A stretch of DNA of 64,000 nt. Origin: Pedobacter cryoconitis (lineage in GTDB: Bacteria; Bacteroidota; Bacteroidia; Sphingobacteriales; Sphingobacteriaceae). Position 1 is the stretch's first letter; each line of letters opens with the position of its first letter. The translations under genes and the position numbers were made by a program. This document shows, piece after piece, positions 1 through 8,505 of the stretch. The notes beneath the pieces were generated by a model. That model was not told the DNA's origin. It saw only the letters and a list, made by a program, of their open reading frames with translations, and did no database searches. Where the stretch lies: assembly GCF_014207135.1 (NCBI RefSeq), contig NZ_JACHCC010000003.1, forward strand, positions 62,001-126,000, given 5' to 3'.

Positions 1-670
1 ACCCGGAAAAACTGGAAGGATAAGTTAATGAAGAGGCAGCATTTAAATAAACCCTGGAATGATCCGGCAAATTCAAGATATAGGTTTGGCCAACCGCAGT
101 GCTTAAGGTATTCATTTTCCCTTCTGTGCTGCCGGCTGTTCCTGAAATTGTATATTCCAGTTGTCCATCTTTGGTCTTGCTAATGCTGATCCCTGGCTCT
201 TCGGCCAGCTTGCCGTCTTTCTCTCCACCAAGCACGATCGTTTTACCATTGGACAAGGTCAAAGTAGCGCCAGTTTTTCCCGGTGCGATGTCATTGGTCA
301 AGAAATTTTTCGTCGTTGCGCTTCCCTCAAGATGACGTGAGGTATAAAACCAAATGCCACACATAAGGGCAATAGTTGCCGCTACGGCCACCCTATAATA
401 AATCCGTTGTAAAACTTTAAACTCCGTTTTTTTCGGTGCCTTAGCACTTTCCAATCGCTGTTGTACCTTGGCCCATATCGCGTCCTCATTTACAGACCGG
501 AAAACCTGTAAGTCGGCAGCAAGCAGTTCTTCACTAAAGCCCTCCATGAATTTCCTGTTGTCAGCTGAAGCTGCTATCCAGTTGTCCAGTTCGGCCTGTT
601 CTTCCGTATTAATGGTACCACGCAGGAACCGGGTGATCAATTTGGAAATATGGAACTGGTCTTTTAACAT
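1..670 (-). CDS. FecR-family anti-sigma factor (3' end cut off by window edge)
   Basis: This is the N-terminal ~223 residues of a FecR-type anti-sigma factor; the reading frame is open to the window edge. The start is the ATG read from the complement at 668-670 (MLKDQFHISKLITRFLRGT). It shows the usual layout: a helical N-terminal sigma-binding region (residues 1-75, with the DUF4880-like ..EEQAELDNWIAAS..), one transmembrane segment (about 86-106, VAVAATIALMCGIWFY), then the start of the periplasmic FecR domain with IAPGKTGATLTLSNGKT and LPDHSRVYLNAASSLTYP. Known role of the family: it holds an ECF sigma factor at the inner membrane until a SusC/TonB-dependent transporter senses its ligand. 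It lies 89 bp downstream of the ECF sigma gene in the same direction, so the two form a pair. The expected SusC/D genes would lie to the left of the window. Confidence 0.9.
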   Translation of the reverse strand, partial: MLKDQFHISKLITRFLRGTINTEEQAELDNWIAASADNRKFMEGFSEELLAADLQVFRSVNEDAIWAKVQQRLESAKAPKKTEFKVLQRIYYRVAVAATIALMCGIWFYTSRHLEGSATTKNFLTNDIAPGKTGATLTLSNGKTIVLGGEKDGKLAEEPGISISKTKDGQLEYTISGTAGSTEGKMNTLSTAVGQTYILNLPDHSRVYLNAASSLTYPSSFSG

Positions 671-759
671 AGGGACATAGATTTTTGATCGTACTTTAAT
701 CTGCTTTTAATAGTAAGACGTACAACCAAACCAAACAACCCAAAAAAACTTATTTATTT

Positions 760-1362
760 TTAAGGTGTGTCCAGCATCAGCGTCAAAGTCAATAGCATTG
801 CGCCTGAAAGTCCTTTTTTGAGCATCCCAGTTTTCAATAATTCTGTTGCCCGGGATTTGTAATTACGAATAGTTTGTATGTTCAGGCCAAGCTCGGTTGC
901 GATCTCACCCGTTTTTTTATGATCAAAGTAAATCATCCTGAATACCTCGCGGTAATTATCTGGCAGCAGTTCAATCTCGCGATGCAATTCATGCAATACT
1001 TCCGTTTTAATGATTTGGTACAGTACCGTTTCTTCAGCTTGTAGAAGCTGGTCAAAATAAGTCTGTTGGGCAATAGACCTGACTTTGATGTGGCGGAGGT
1101 AATCCAGACAAGCATTACGACATGCGACGTATAAAAAAGCCTTAATGTTTTCTTCTCCTTCAAATTCCAGGCGACGCTGCCACAACTTGAAAAAGCAATC
1201 GGCCACAATGTCCTCCGCTTCCTGGTCATCCTGTACGAACCGGAGTGAAAAGTAGGCTAAAGACTGATGATAGCGTTTAAAAAAATAGGCAAAAGCGGGA
1301 TCTGCTCCCTTACGGAACTCATTCATCCGATAAACCTTATCCTGTATTTCCGCAATCGGCAT
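760..1362 (-). CDS. ECF-type RNA polymerase sigma-70 factor (FecI-like)
   Basis: This 200-aa protein has the two-domain layout of Bacteroidota extracytoplasmic-function sigma factors. Region 2 lies at about residues 20-90 (FAYFFKRYHQSLAYFSLRFV, then QEAEDIVADCFFKLWQRR, the classical -10 recognition and core-binding helix). Region 4 lies at about residues 125-185 (LPDNYREVFRMIYFDHKKTGEIATELGLNIQTIRNYKSRA, a helix-turn-helix reading the -35 element). It lies directly upstream of the fecR-like anti-sigma gene and is co-directional with it, the standard arrangement for control of a TonB-dependent uptake system. The last ~20 residues form a hydrophobic tail (GAMLLTLTLMLDTP), which is common in this family. 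The chosen ATG gives a family-typical length. The function is secure; the regulated transporter cannot be seen. Confidence 0.93.
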   Translation of the reverse strand: MPIAEIQDKVYRMNEFRKGADPAFAYFFKRYHQSLAYFSLRFVQDDQEAEDIVADCFFKLWQRRLEFEGEENIKAFLYVACRNACLDYLRHIKVRSIAQQTYFDQLLQAEETVLYQIIKTEVLHELHREIELLPDNYREVFRMIYFDHKKTGEIATELGLNIQTIRNYKSRATELLKTGMLKKGLSGAMLLTLTLMLDTP

Positions 1363-1446
1363 TAATCACTGTTTTTATCTACCCCTAATCACAAATATTA
1401 TGATTTTTTCGCAATAAGTGTAAATCAATTCCCCTTTATTTCGTTA

Positions 1447-1866
1447 TTGATTAGACAAATATTTAAGATTTTATTTTTCAGCCATATATATAACATAGAG
1501 AATAGAGTGGCTATTGAAGACCGTTCTTTATTTGCAGATCCTGTTAAAGAAGGTACTTTTATTCACAGCACGGGGCATATAGGGTTAATGCCTAAAGTCC
1601 GCAAACCAACTGAACACCTCTGGCAGAATTGGAAAATACAAAAAACAGGTAACCAGATTTTTGTATGGATTAACAATGATGCTATAATCTCTTTAAATGA
1701 TACTACCGGGATAACAAAACCCAAAGGAAAGTTTGGTTTTGCTATCAATGGAGAAGCTATGATTAAAGATATCAAATTAATTAGAACAAGGGGAGAGGCG
1801 AGTTTACCGCCAAAGTCCTTCGTATGGAAATCTCCGCTTGAAAAGCCCCTTTTTATATTCGAATAA
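1447..1866 (+). pseudogene. Orphan C-terminal fragment of a jelly-roll (DUF1080/LamG-like) secreted protein
   Basis: The open frame codes for about 139 residues. From about residue 18 it reads like the C-terminal half of a beta-sandwich domain of the DUF1080/concanavalin-like type: WQNWKIQKTGNQIFVWINND, then GKFGFAINGEAMIKDIKL, where alternating strands lead to a final I-K-D-I-K-L strand. The first ~17 residues (IRQIFKILFFSHIYN) look like unrelated sequence joined to it, and there is no signal peptide or N-terminal half. I therefore read it as a stranded gene fragment in a decayed region. The family assignment rests on pattern memory only. Confidence 0.35.
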
Positions 1867-2198
1867 TAGTTAAGTATGGAACCTGTTTCTTATACTAAAA
1901 GGCCTTCCGATGGTCGTTTTTTAACTGAAGAATCAACTAGTTTACATGGAGCTAAGTTACTTTTTACAGAGATTATCCCTAAATTCTTTAGGACACATGT
2001 TAAAGTGACTTTGGAAAATCCTGACAAAATAAGAAGGAAAGACGAAATAATGTTGCTGCTGCCTTCACATTTTTTTGAATCTCCACTTTGCACTCAATGC
2101 TGCCTCTTGAAGAGGACAATGTTAAAGTAGAACCCGCAGTGGAAGTGGTTCTGGTAAAATTAAAAGTAAAACAAGAAGTTCCAAAGTGCTTTTAGGTT
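1867..2198. other. Stretch without a recognisable gene
   Basis: There is an 84-codon open frame at 1876-2130 on the plus strand, but its translation shows no family signature, its last third is poor in sense-like composition (cysteine-rich, no domain), and no ribosome binding site precedes it. I do not call a gene here. The stretch sits between two gene fragments and is probably decayed coding DNA. Confidence 0.4.
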
Positions 2199-2389
2199 CT
2201 ATAACTAATATTTGACAATTTTATTTAGCCTTTCCGAAACGTGACGCAGTGCGTCACTAATTAAGTTGGACGCATTATAGAATTATAAGCCGTCTAGAGA
2301 TAGAAACTCTGAGAAATCAATATGTGATGTATGCAATTGAAGAAGGTTGGAATACACGTACCTTACAACGTAATATCGCTAAGCTATAG
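2199..2389 (+). pseudogene. Remnant 1 of a DUF1016 (YhcG-type) N-terminal domain, two in-frame stops
   Basis: Translated in one frame this reads TNI-stop-QFYLAFPKRDAVRH-stop-LSWTHYRIISRLEIET.., then NQYVMYAIEEGWNTRTLQRNIAKL-stop. The phrases QFYLAFP, LSWTHYR and EEGWNTRTLQRNI are the conserved core of the DUF1016 N-terminal domain, which precedes a PDDEXK nuclease domain in complete proteins. Both internal stops differ by single bases from sense codons in the second copy near 5.8 kb (TGA versus CGA, TAA versus GAA), so they are point-mutation decay. The C-terminal nuclease half is missing. An intact but divergent DUF1016 gene lies near 40 kb. Confidence 0.75.
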
Positions 2390-2609
2390 AAACCAGCAAC
2401 CCATTGACTGGATAAAATTTCAATTTCGTGTCCATGTATTTTATAACAGCTGCGTATTTGCCGTTAATTTCCAGAGTTAAGTAATGAATTTCTGTAATTG
2501 TTCGGGGGAAAAATTGTCTTGTTTAAATTGCCCATTCATTTGTTTGGTTCTGGCATTCAGGTGCAAAAAAAATGAAGATAAAGCAAATTCAAGTATCGGT
2601 ATTGAGTCT

Positions 2610-2990
2610 TTATTTCTTTTTAAGTTTTGATTGTTTCATTTGTACGCGTCTATCTGTGGCAATACTATATAGTAAATCGAATTTTGATGAAATATGATTT
2701 ACTCTTTCGATTTGATTGGTCATGGTTATCTTTGATGATGACTCAAGACTGTCTATTTTTTCTGTAAGGCTCTTTTCAATGGCAATAGCTTTACTGTAAT
2801 CAGTACTGCCAGAATCGTCGTCTTCTATGACAATAACCTCGTACTTTTTAAGCAACTGATAACATGTGTCAATTTCGGCATCTCCAGGAGATAGAATAGG
2901 TTGTATAGTAATAATTTTCTCTGATGGCTTAGGATTACACGCGCTGAAAAATATAAAGGATAAAATTGTAAGAAAAATTGGTTTCGACAT
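2610..2990 (-). CDS. Small putative lipoprotein, function unknown
   Basis: A 126-aa protein begins with a lipoprotein signal peptide: lysine at residue 3, a hydrophobic stretch (IFLTILSFIFF) and a lipobox S-A-C with the modifiable cysteine at residue 18. The mature part is highly charged and probably helical (residues ~65-125, EKSLTEKIDSLESSSKITMTNQ), ending in a lysine-rich tail. It would sit on a membrane facing the periplasm. I recognise no family. It stands alone between the two DUF1016 remnants, so it may be cargo of whatever once mobilised this region. The signal peptide and lipobox make it a likely real gene. Confidence 0.55.
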   Translation of the reverse strand: MSKPIFLTILSFIFFSACNPKPSEKIITIQPILSPGDAEIDTCYQLLKKYEVIVIEDDDSGSTDYSKAIAIEKSLTEKIDSLESSSKITMTNQIERVNHISSKFDLLYSIATDRRVQMKQSKLKKK

Positions 2991-3415
2991 ATTTGTGTAG
3001 GTTCAATAAAGAAAATCAGGCTTTTGGCCGAATATAGATAATTTCTTCGACCAGGTTGGGATAACGTTTTTGAAATCCGGCTCCTTGTTCTAGTATATTA
3101 AATACCTGCCGTTATGTCAATTGCCTTTAGAAATAGCCTTACCTTTGTTTTCGTGGGCAATACAGATCAGAAAATAAAGAGTAATTCAGATCTATGGAAA
3201 GATAGGGCAGAAGGAACTATCCGATCATACTAATTTTAAGCAAACAGGTCAGGCAAATATTTACCGGGCGAATAAGAGTTTTTATTTCGGCGGGATTTAC
3301 ATCAAAGAGAATGATTTGTTTAAACTTGAAACTGTAAATCCAAAGCTGCTGGATCAGGCCGCCAGCCAATTATCAAAACACGTTGCACATCTTAAAAAAT
3401 GCAATATTATATATT
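2991..3415 (+). other. Intergenic stretch with a probable coding remnant (about 3176-3415)
   Basis: From 3176 a frame stays open and runs through and past the start of the next gene, in a different frame from it. It reads ..QIYGKIGQKELSDHTNF.., then IYRANKSFYFGGIYIKENDLF and NPKLLDQAASQLSKHVAHLKK, which is protein-like in composition and hydrophobic pattern. No start codon, signal peptide or family could be identified, so it is most likely the tail of a deleted gene. The first ~180 bases hold nothing I recognise. Confidence 0.3.
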
Positions 3416-5749
3416 ATGAATTATCAACCAACGCTGCTTCTACGCTTGAAGCAAAAGATATCAAAGAAGTTACTGCTCGTTTTTAGTGTTTGCTCCATTG
3501 CGGTGACTGGTATTGTAGTTGCTTGTGGCGATGGAGGTTACTATGATGATTATGAAGTTTCAAGTTTCGCGCCGGAAGCCTTTGTAAACGGCAATTATTC
3601 GCCATTTTTCTTTACAAGTTCATCTACTTATTATAATAGATATTACATGGACAACAGCAATACGCGTTATAACCAGCTGGTTGTTAGTGAATGGGATTCG
3701 TGGTTTGATAATCAGGTAGATACCGCTTCACTAAAGATACTGCTCATTAAATCGACTGCCGAAAGTATTGATTCAGCTTCGCGTCATTATAAAGGAAAAC
3801 TGAATGTCTTACCAGTTGGTTTTCCTGATTTAAAAAAATCAAAGGCAGATCAAAAGAAGGTAAATGCTTTTTTTGATTATCTGCTTTTAGCTAAAGAATG
3901 TGAAAGTTATTCTGTAGGTTCCGGTGATTACTGGTCTTATGAAAAAGAGCCGGTCAAAGAAGTGCCCGTAGCTTTAGAGACTACTTTAATGCAGGCTGTA
4001 AGTCAGTCCAAAGATCCTTTCATTAAAGAGCGTCTGTGGTTCCAAATGGTACGCTATTACTATTTTAAACAGAGACAGCACGCTGCAGATCCGGCAAAAG
4101 CTGATGTACCTTTGCCAGCTTATTTTGCTAAAGAAGGATCTTCTTTTCCAAAGAATATGATCTATTATCGTGCGCTTGGCTACCTGGCTGGATATTATTA
4201 TCAAAAAAGAGAGTATGCACAGGCAAATTATCTGTATAGCTTATGTTATAACTATTCATTTGAGATAAAAATCCCAAGCATATGGAGTTTTCATCCTCAA
4301 GATGAGAAAGATTGGATAGAAACTTTAAACCTTGCTAAAACCGGAGAAGAGAAAATCACTTTGTGGCATATGCTAGGCAGCAGCGGGGATGAAAAACGTG
4401 CAATTAAAGAAATTTATGCGATTGACCCGAAATCTGAAAAACTTGATCTATTGTTGAGCAGACTGGTTAATGTCAGAGAAGCAGAAGGTCAGGCATCAAA
4501 AGATACGAGTGCTACCAGTAAATCTAAACGTATTGAAACAGCTAGTGAGCGGACATTAGTTAACAAAATCGCCAACGAGAATAAAACGCTGAAACCTTAT
4601 TATTGGAATATGGCAGCAGGTTACTTGAACTCACTTTCTGGTAATTATACGGTTGCAAGAACATTTTATAGTAAAGCAAAAAAGCAATTACCTAAAAATG
4701 ACACATTGGTTATAGCACAGTATAAGTTACTTGATTGGTTACTTTACCTGAGACAACTCAAACATATTGATGCTAAAACTGAAGCTGAAATGGTGGAGCC
4801 GCTGAACTGGCTGAACAATTTAAGCAAAAATAAAAAATCTATCCCAAATCTTCGTTTCAACAGTGCAATAGCTCAAAGTATGAACATTTTATCGGATCTG
4901 TATAAGAAACAGGGGAATGTTCTAAAAGCTTATTTTTTTCATCCGGAAAGGGGTTTTTATAATAGCAATGCCAGGATAGAGGCTGCAAAAGCACTTTTAA
5001 ACAAGAAAAATAAAACAGCTTTTGAAGCTTCCATGTTAAATTACTACTCCATCAATGTTGGACAGTTAAGCTATTTACAGGCTATATTATTGGTATATCA
5101 GGAAAAATTGGAAGAAGCTGTTGTCTTAATGAAGCAGGCTGATACAGTGAACAGCTCTGTTATGTATGCTAATCCTTTTAATATCAATGTCAAGGATTGT
5201 TATGATTGCGATTTTGACGCTGATAAGGACAAAAAACATTTCACTGTATTAGGTTTTCTGGAAGCCTTAAAAACTATTAAAGGAGACCTGACTGCTGGTA
5301 AAAATGTATCCAGAAATGCAGCTTTAATGGCAAATGCTTATTATAATATTACCCATTATGGTAATGCGCGTGTATTTTACTATTCGGCTACCATAACCGA
5401 AAGTTATGGAGATTCACCTTACAGCATTCCTTTGCCTTATAGAAAGATAGTAACTAATAGCAAAATAGCAGAGAAGTATTATCTTTTGGCCAGATCCAGT
5501 GCTAAAACAAAGGAACTAAAGGCGAAATATACTTATATGGCCGCTAAATGTGAACGAAACGAGATCTATAATACGCAATATAATAATCCAGATAACAAAA
5601 GAAAATATCGTAGGAAATTTGATTTGAGCAACATACCTACGGGTAAATATTTTGCAGAGTTAAAAGCGCAGTACAGCCAGACAAAGTATTATCAGGAAAT
5701 ATTAAATGAATGCGGTTATTTCAAAAAATACGTGAGTAAAAAACATTAA
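3416..5749 (+). CDS. Large lipoprotein with TPR-like helical repeats, function unknown
   Basis: I place the start at 3416 rather than 3383. The shorter form (777 aa) gives a proper lipoprotein signal, with basic residues, the hydrophobic run KKLLLVFSVCSIAVTGIVVA and a lipobox V-V-A-C followed by GDGG. The mature protein is rich in tyrosine and helices. Repeated helical-hairpin phrases (FKQRQHAADPAKADVPLPAY, YYQKREYAQANYLYSLCYNY, YWNMAAGYLNSLSGNYTVAR, KLEEAVVLMKQADTVN) point to TPR or TPR-like solenoids across most of its length. Proteins of this size and style occur in Bacteroidota genomes without known function. It would be anchored in a membrane facing the periplasm or cell surface. A DUF1016 remnant begins in the same frame immediately after its stop codon. 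Confidence 0.7.
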   Translation: MNYQPTLLLRLKQKISKKLLLVFSVCSIAVTGIVVACGDGGYYDDYEVSSFAPEAFVNGNYSPFFFTSSSTYYNRYYMDNSNTRYNQLVVSEWDSWFDNQVDTASLKILLIKSTAESIDSASRHYKGKLNVLPVGFPDLKKSKADQKKVNAFFDYLLLAKECESYSVGSGDYWSYEKEPVKEVPVALETTLMQAVSQSKDPFIKERLWFQMVRYYYFKQRQHAADPAKADVPLPAYFAKEGSSFPKNMIYYRALGYLAGYYYQKREYAQANYLYSLCYNYSFEIKIPSIWSFHPQDEKDWIETLNLAKTGEEKITLWHMLGSSGDEKRAIKEIYAIDPKSEKLDLLLSRLVNVREAEGQASKDTSATSKSKRIETASERTLVNKIANENKTLKPYYWNMAAGYLNSLSGNYTVARTFYSKAKKQLPKNDTLVIAQYKLLDWLLYLRQLKHIDAKTEAEMVEPLNWLNNLSKNKKSIPNLRFNSAIAQSMNILSDLYKKQGNVLKAYFFHPERGFYNSNARIEAAKALLNKKNKTAFEASMLNYYSINVGQLSYLQAILLVYQEKLEEAVVLMKQADTVNSSVMYANPFNINVKDCYDCDFDADKDKKHFTVLGFLEALKTIKGDLTAGKNVSRNAALMANAYYNITHYGNARVFYYSATITESYGDSPYSIPLPYRKIVTNSKIAEKYYLLARSSAKTKELKAKYTYMAAKCERNEIYNTQYNNPDNKRKYRRKFDLSNIPTGKYFAELKAQYSQTKYYQEILNECGYFKKYVSKKH

Positions 5750-5986
5750 TATGTTACACTTGAATTTGGAAAAGGCTTTGATGAAAGTAACTTAAGAAAT
5801 ATTCGACAATTTTATTTAGCCTTTCCAAAACGTGACGCAGTGCGTCACGAATTAAGTTGGACGCATTATAGAATTATAAGCCGTCTAGAAACAGAAACTC
5901 TGAGAAATCAATATGTGATGTATGCAGTTGAAGCAGGTTGGAATCCACTAAAAAGTAGACAATGCCATTACATAGCTGGCCTTTGA
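5750..5986 (+). pseudogene. Remnant 2 of a DUF1016 (YhcG-type) N-terminal domain
   Basis: The frame reads YVTLEFGKGFDESNLRNIRQ, FYLAFPKRDAVRHELSWTHY, RIISRLETETLRNQYVMYAV, EAGWNP, and then diverges into unrelated codons (LKSRQCHYIAGL) before a stop. GKGFDESNLRNIRQFYLAFP and LSWTHYR are hallmark DUF1016 N-terminal motifs. There is no start codon and no nuclease domain. Over about 140 bp it is nearly identical to remnant 1 around 2.2 kb, but it keeps sense codons where that copy has stops, so it is the better-preserved sister. It begins directly after the stop of the preceding lipoprotein gene, suggesting a recombination joint there. Confidence 0.75.
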
Positions 5987-6094
5987 TTTTGAATCAGTTT
6001 ATTGCTGTTTTTGAACAAAGGGTTAGGGGCTGATACCCGAACCCCAAATTTCATTTACACAGTTTGTCGGATACTGCCAGTTATTCAAAACTAA

Positions 6095-7450
6095 CTATTT
6101 TAATAACCTGGCTATATTCGCCTGTACATTTTTAATTGCAATTTCTAATTCGTTACACTCATTTAATAGCGAAGCAATTGAGTTTGTTTTCTCTGGATAG
6201 ATACTCTCAGTTAGGTAAGAAGCACATTGTAGATCATAGTTGTTTTCTTTTAGTTGATTTAAAGAAACGACTGAAGAAATGCTATCTGTAGATTTTGTAT
6301 TAGTCCTAAATTGATCAACGATGTAGACAATTGATGAAATATCCGCTTCTGAAAAATTGTGTTTAAGCTTGCTTTTTGAACCCAATGAGGTAGCATCCAT
6401 TAATAAGATCCGATCATTAAATTTTGTTTTATTAAGAAATAGAATTGCGGCTTTGACACCTGTGTTATAAAACATTTTAGGAGGTAAAGAAATTGCTGCT
6501 TCAAGAATTCCTTCTTCAATCATTTTTTTTCGTAGTGATTCTACCTTTCCTCCAGATGACAATATCCCATCTGGAACCAAAATGGCTGCATTTCCGGCTT
6601 CAGATAGGTGATCTAAAATATGACAGAGGAAATCTATTTCAGAACGGCCATTGTTAAATTCGGTAGTCCATTCTCCTCCAGTTCTTTTGTTAGTTTTAAT
6701 TCCAAAAGGTGGATTAGTGATGATATAATCAAATTTCTCAGATACATCAGGAATAAATGTATTATTAATTGGCCTTATCCATTTTACATCAGATGTTTGA
6801 AGCATAAACATCTTTAGTTTGGCAGTTATTAAAGAAGCATTATGTAACGAGGACGCGACAATCTTGATTCCATTGTTTAAAAGCGAACCAATTTCGCTTA
6901 TAAATTCTCCTGTTCTGGCAAATGGGTCATAAATATTTTTAGCATTATCATTAATCAGTAAAGAGCTTGTAATTAATTTGACTACGTCTTTCGGTGTCAT
7001 AAAAGGACTGTCTGACCCATAACTATTTTCAACCGGAGTTTCTAATGCGTCAAAAAGTAGTAATATCTCCTCGTAAGACCAAATTACTTGATTGCGATCG
7101 ACGAAATCGTTCCATTCATTAAGAATTCTAAAAAAAGATTTATTTTGTACTCTATTAATGTCACTTATATCTAAGCCTAAAATTTCAGATGGAAATCCTG
7201 GAATTAAATTGATGTATTTTTTGAAAATGTTGGCTAAATCTTCACTAATTTCATTTGAATCTTTAAGCCTAACTAAATCTTCTTTGATTGCTATATCAGT
7301 AGTTAATTCAGGCGTTTTATTATTCAAATAACTTAGCAAAATACAAACTGTTATAATATCCAAACCTGATCGTTCCCTAATTCCAGAAGCTGAAAAAATA
7401 TTAAGCTGTGCATTTACCAGCACCCTAGCATCTTCAAAAGATATTTTCAT
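6095..7450 (-). CDS. hsdM: HsdM-like type I N6-adenine DNA methyltransferase subunit
   Basis: The ATG at 7450 (MKISFEDARVLVNAQ) is preferred over an in-frame ATG 66 bp upstream, because it overlaps the stop of the preceding small gene as ATGA, a sign of translational coupling. The 451-aa protein has an N-terminal helical domain (about 1-140), then the N6-methylase core: MTPKDVVKLI, the SAM-binding motif I DPFARTGEF (about residues 175-183), and the catalytic motif IV NPPFG (about 246-250). A C-terminal region for specificity-subunit contact follows (NYDLQCASYL). It should methylate adenine in a target chosen by the HsdS partner two genes upstream. No HsdR is present on either side, so this looks like a methylase-only or non-classical system. 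Confidence 0.85.
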   Translation of the reverse strand: MKISFEDARVLVNAQLNIFSASGIRERSGLDIITVCILLSYLNNKTPELTTDIAIKEDLVRLKDSNEISEDLANIFKKYINLIPGFPSEILGLDISDINRVQNKSFFRILNEWNDFVDRNQVIWSYEEILLLFDALETPVENSYGSDSPFMTPKDVVKLITSSLLINDNAKNIYDPFARTGEFISEIGSLLNNGIKIVASSLHNASLITAKLKMFMLQTSDVKWIRPINNTFIPDVSEKFDYIITNPPFGIKTNKRTGGEWTTEFNNGRSEIDFLCHILDHLSEAGNAAILVPDGILSSGGKVESLRKKMIEEGILEAAISLPPKMFYNTGVKAAILFLNKTKFNDRILLMDATSLGSKSKLKHNFSEADISSIVYIVDQFRTNTKSTDSISSVVSLNQLKENNYDLQCASYLTESIYPEKTNSIASLLNECNELEIAIKNVQANIARLLK

Positions 7451-7641
7451 GGAGCAATCATTTTGTAAAGGTTTAAAGCGTTTGTCGATACCCATTTTCC
7501 AACACCCCGCAACCAACCTGTTTTCTGCTTTTTATCGCTATTAGATTCGTTAATTACAATATTAAAATGGTTGTGAATCTCTTGTTGAAACACATTCACG
7601 GGGGCATCATTATCCCTGATATGATTATTATGAATTTTCAT
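7447..7641 (-). CDS. Unknown 64-aa protein between half-HsdS and HsdM
   Basis: The frame overlaps the hsdS-like gene upstream by 14 bp and the hsdM-like gene downstream by 4 bp (ATGA), so its translation is probably coupled to both; this is the main reason to call it real. The protein is polar and rich in His, Asn and Asp in its first half (NNHIRDNDAPVNVFQQEIHN) and ends in an amphipathic helix (GWLRGVGKWVSTNALNLYKM). I recognise no family. Position suggests a small third subunit, an assembly or dimerisation factor for a half-size specificity subunit, or a regulator. Its tight packing makes non-coding status unlikely. Confidence 0.65.
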   Translation of the reverse strand: MKIHNNHIRDNDAPVNVFQQEIHNHFNIVINESNSDKKQKTGWLRGVGKWVSTNALNLYKMIAP

Positions 7642-8230
7642 TTTTATTAAGGATTATGTTCCAAATGCGTTCATCTCTTAACTCTGCTCTTTTAACTAAT
7701 AATCTTTTCAATAGCACGTTCTCTCTATCTACTTCGTTAATCAGATCTACTACATGTTGCTGCTGTTGTAAGTGGGGGATGGGGATCAGTAAGTTTTCAA
7801 TTACAGGTTTGTTTATTGTAGGAATAGTAGTTCCGGTTTTTCTTTTTGATAGATAGCTTTTTATTGTTTCTTGTTCCAAATACCATTGCAGATATCTTGG
7901 GAGAATTTTTTCTATTGTAGGAGTTATGATAAAAAATGATGACGAGGCGAGTGTCTCTACATCATTTTCTTTATATAAAAATGTCGCGAATTTGGTTCCC
8001 TTGTTAGCGATTAATATATCTCCTGGTATTAATAAGTATTTATCCAAGCTTGTTATTAAAGCTCTATCAATTTTTGTAGAATTAAACGCTTCTGTATCTA
8101 AAATGTCTTTTGGTTGAATTACACGAACTGAATCTATCTGTGTACTTTCATCAAGGCCACTTCTAAAAGTATATCCGGTTTTAACAAAAGCTACATCTTT
8201 TAGTTTGATTTCTTCTACAGTATGCATCAT
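7628..8230 (-). CDS. hsdS: Half-size HsdS-like specificity subunit (single target-recognition domain)
   Basis: A 200-aa protein matches one half of a type I specificity subunit. It has one target-recognition domain (residues ~1-150, beginning EEIKLKDVAFVKTGYTFRSG and including IPTINKPVIENLLIPIPHLQ, the conserved end of the TRD) followed by one coiled-coil spacer (about 155-195, QQQHVVDLINEVDRENVLLK). Full HsdS proteins have two such units (~400 aa), and half-size forms are known to dimerise and recognise palindromic split sites. The chain starts MM, so the true start may be 8230 or 8227. It is the first gene of a three-gene operon with a 64-aa protein and hsdM. A perfect inverted repeat covers its start codon. 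Confidence 0.82.
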   Translation of the reverse strand: MMHTVEEIKLKDVAFVKTGYTFRSGLDESTQIDSVRVIQPKDILDTEAFNSTKIDRALITSLDKYLLIPGDILIANKGTKFATFLYKENDVETLASSSFFIITPTIEKILPRYLQWYLEQETIKSYLSKRKTGTTIPTINKPVIENLLIPIPHLQQQQHVVDLINEVDRENVLLKRLLVKRAELRDERIWNIILNKNENS

Positions 8231-8235
8231 ACTGT
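8217..8235. promoter_or_regulatory. Perfect inverted repeat over the hsdS-like start codon, with a half-site 50 bp upstream
   Basis: ACAGTATG-CAT-CATACTGT is an 8-bp perfect inverted repeat with a 3-base centre lying exactly over the ATGATG start. The core ATACTGTA occurs again at 8279-8286, 50 bp upstream of the gene. Repeated symmetric sites over a start codon suggest an operator for autoregulation, or a translational hairpin. No regulator gene is adjacent, so the binding protein is unknown. Confidence 0.45.
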
Positions 8236-8505
8236 AAATGTAAATACTTTAATTTGTTCTTCCAAATCTGTATGTCGTATACTGTATTTTTTTTTCTCCC
8301 AATTACTAAAGATTAAGAATAAATAGGAAAAAGGTTTATCCTTTAATAAATGTGATAGTCATATATTAAAGGGTTTTAGGCACTCCATTGTAGAAATTTT
8401 GATTATAATGGATGATTATTAATTTATTTACATTAGTAGTTGATTTTAAGATGATTGCGTTTTGTGCATCTGAAAGTGAAAACCCTTTATATATCAAATA
8501 AGCAT

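Noticed and set aside
1876..2130. 84-codon plus-strand frame
   Set aside because: The translation shows no domain and no ribosome binding site, and it lies among gene debris; kept only as uncalled sequence.
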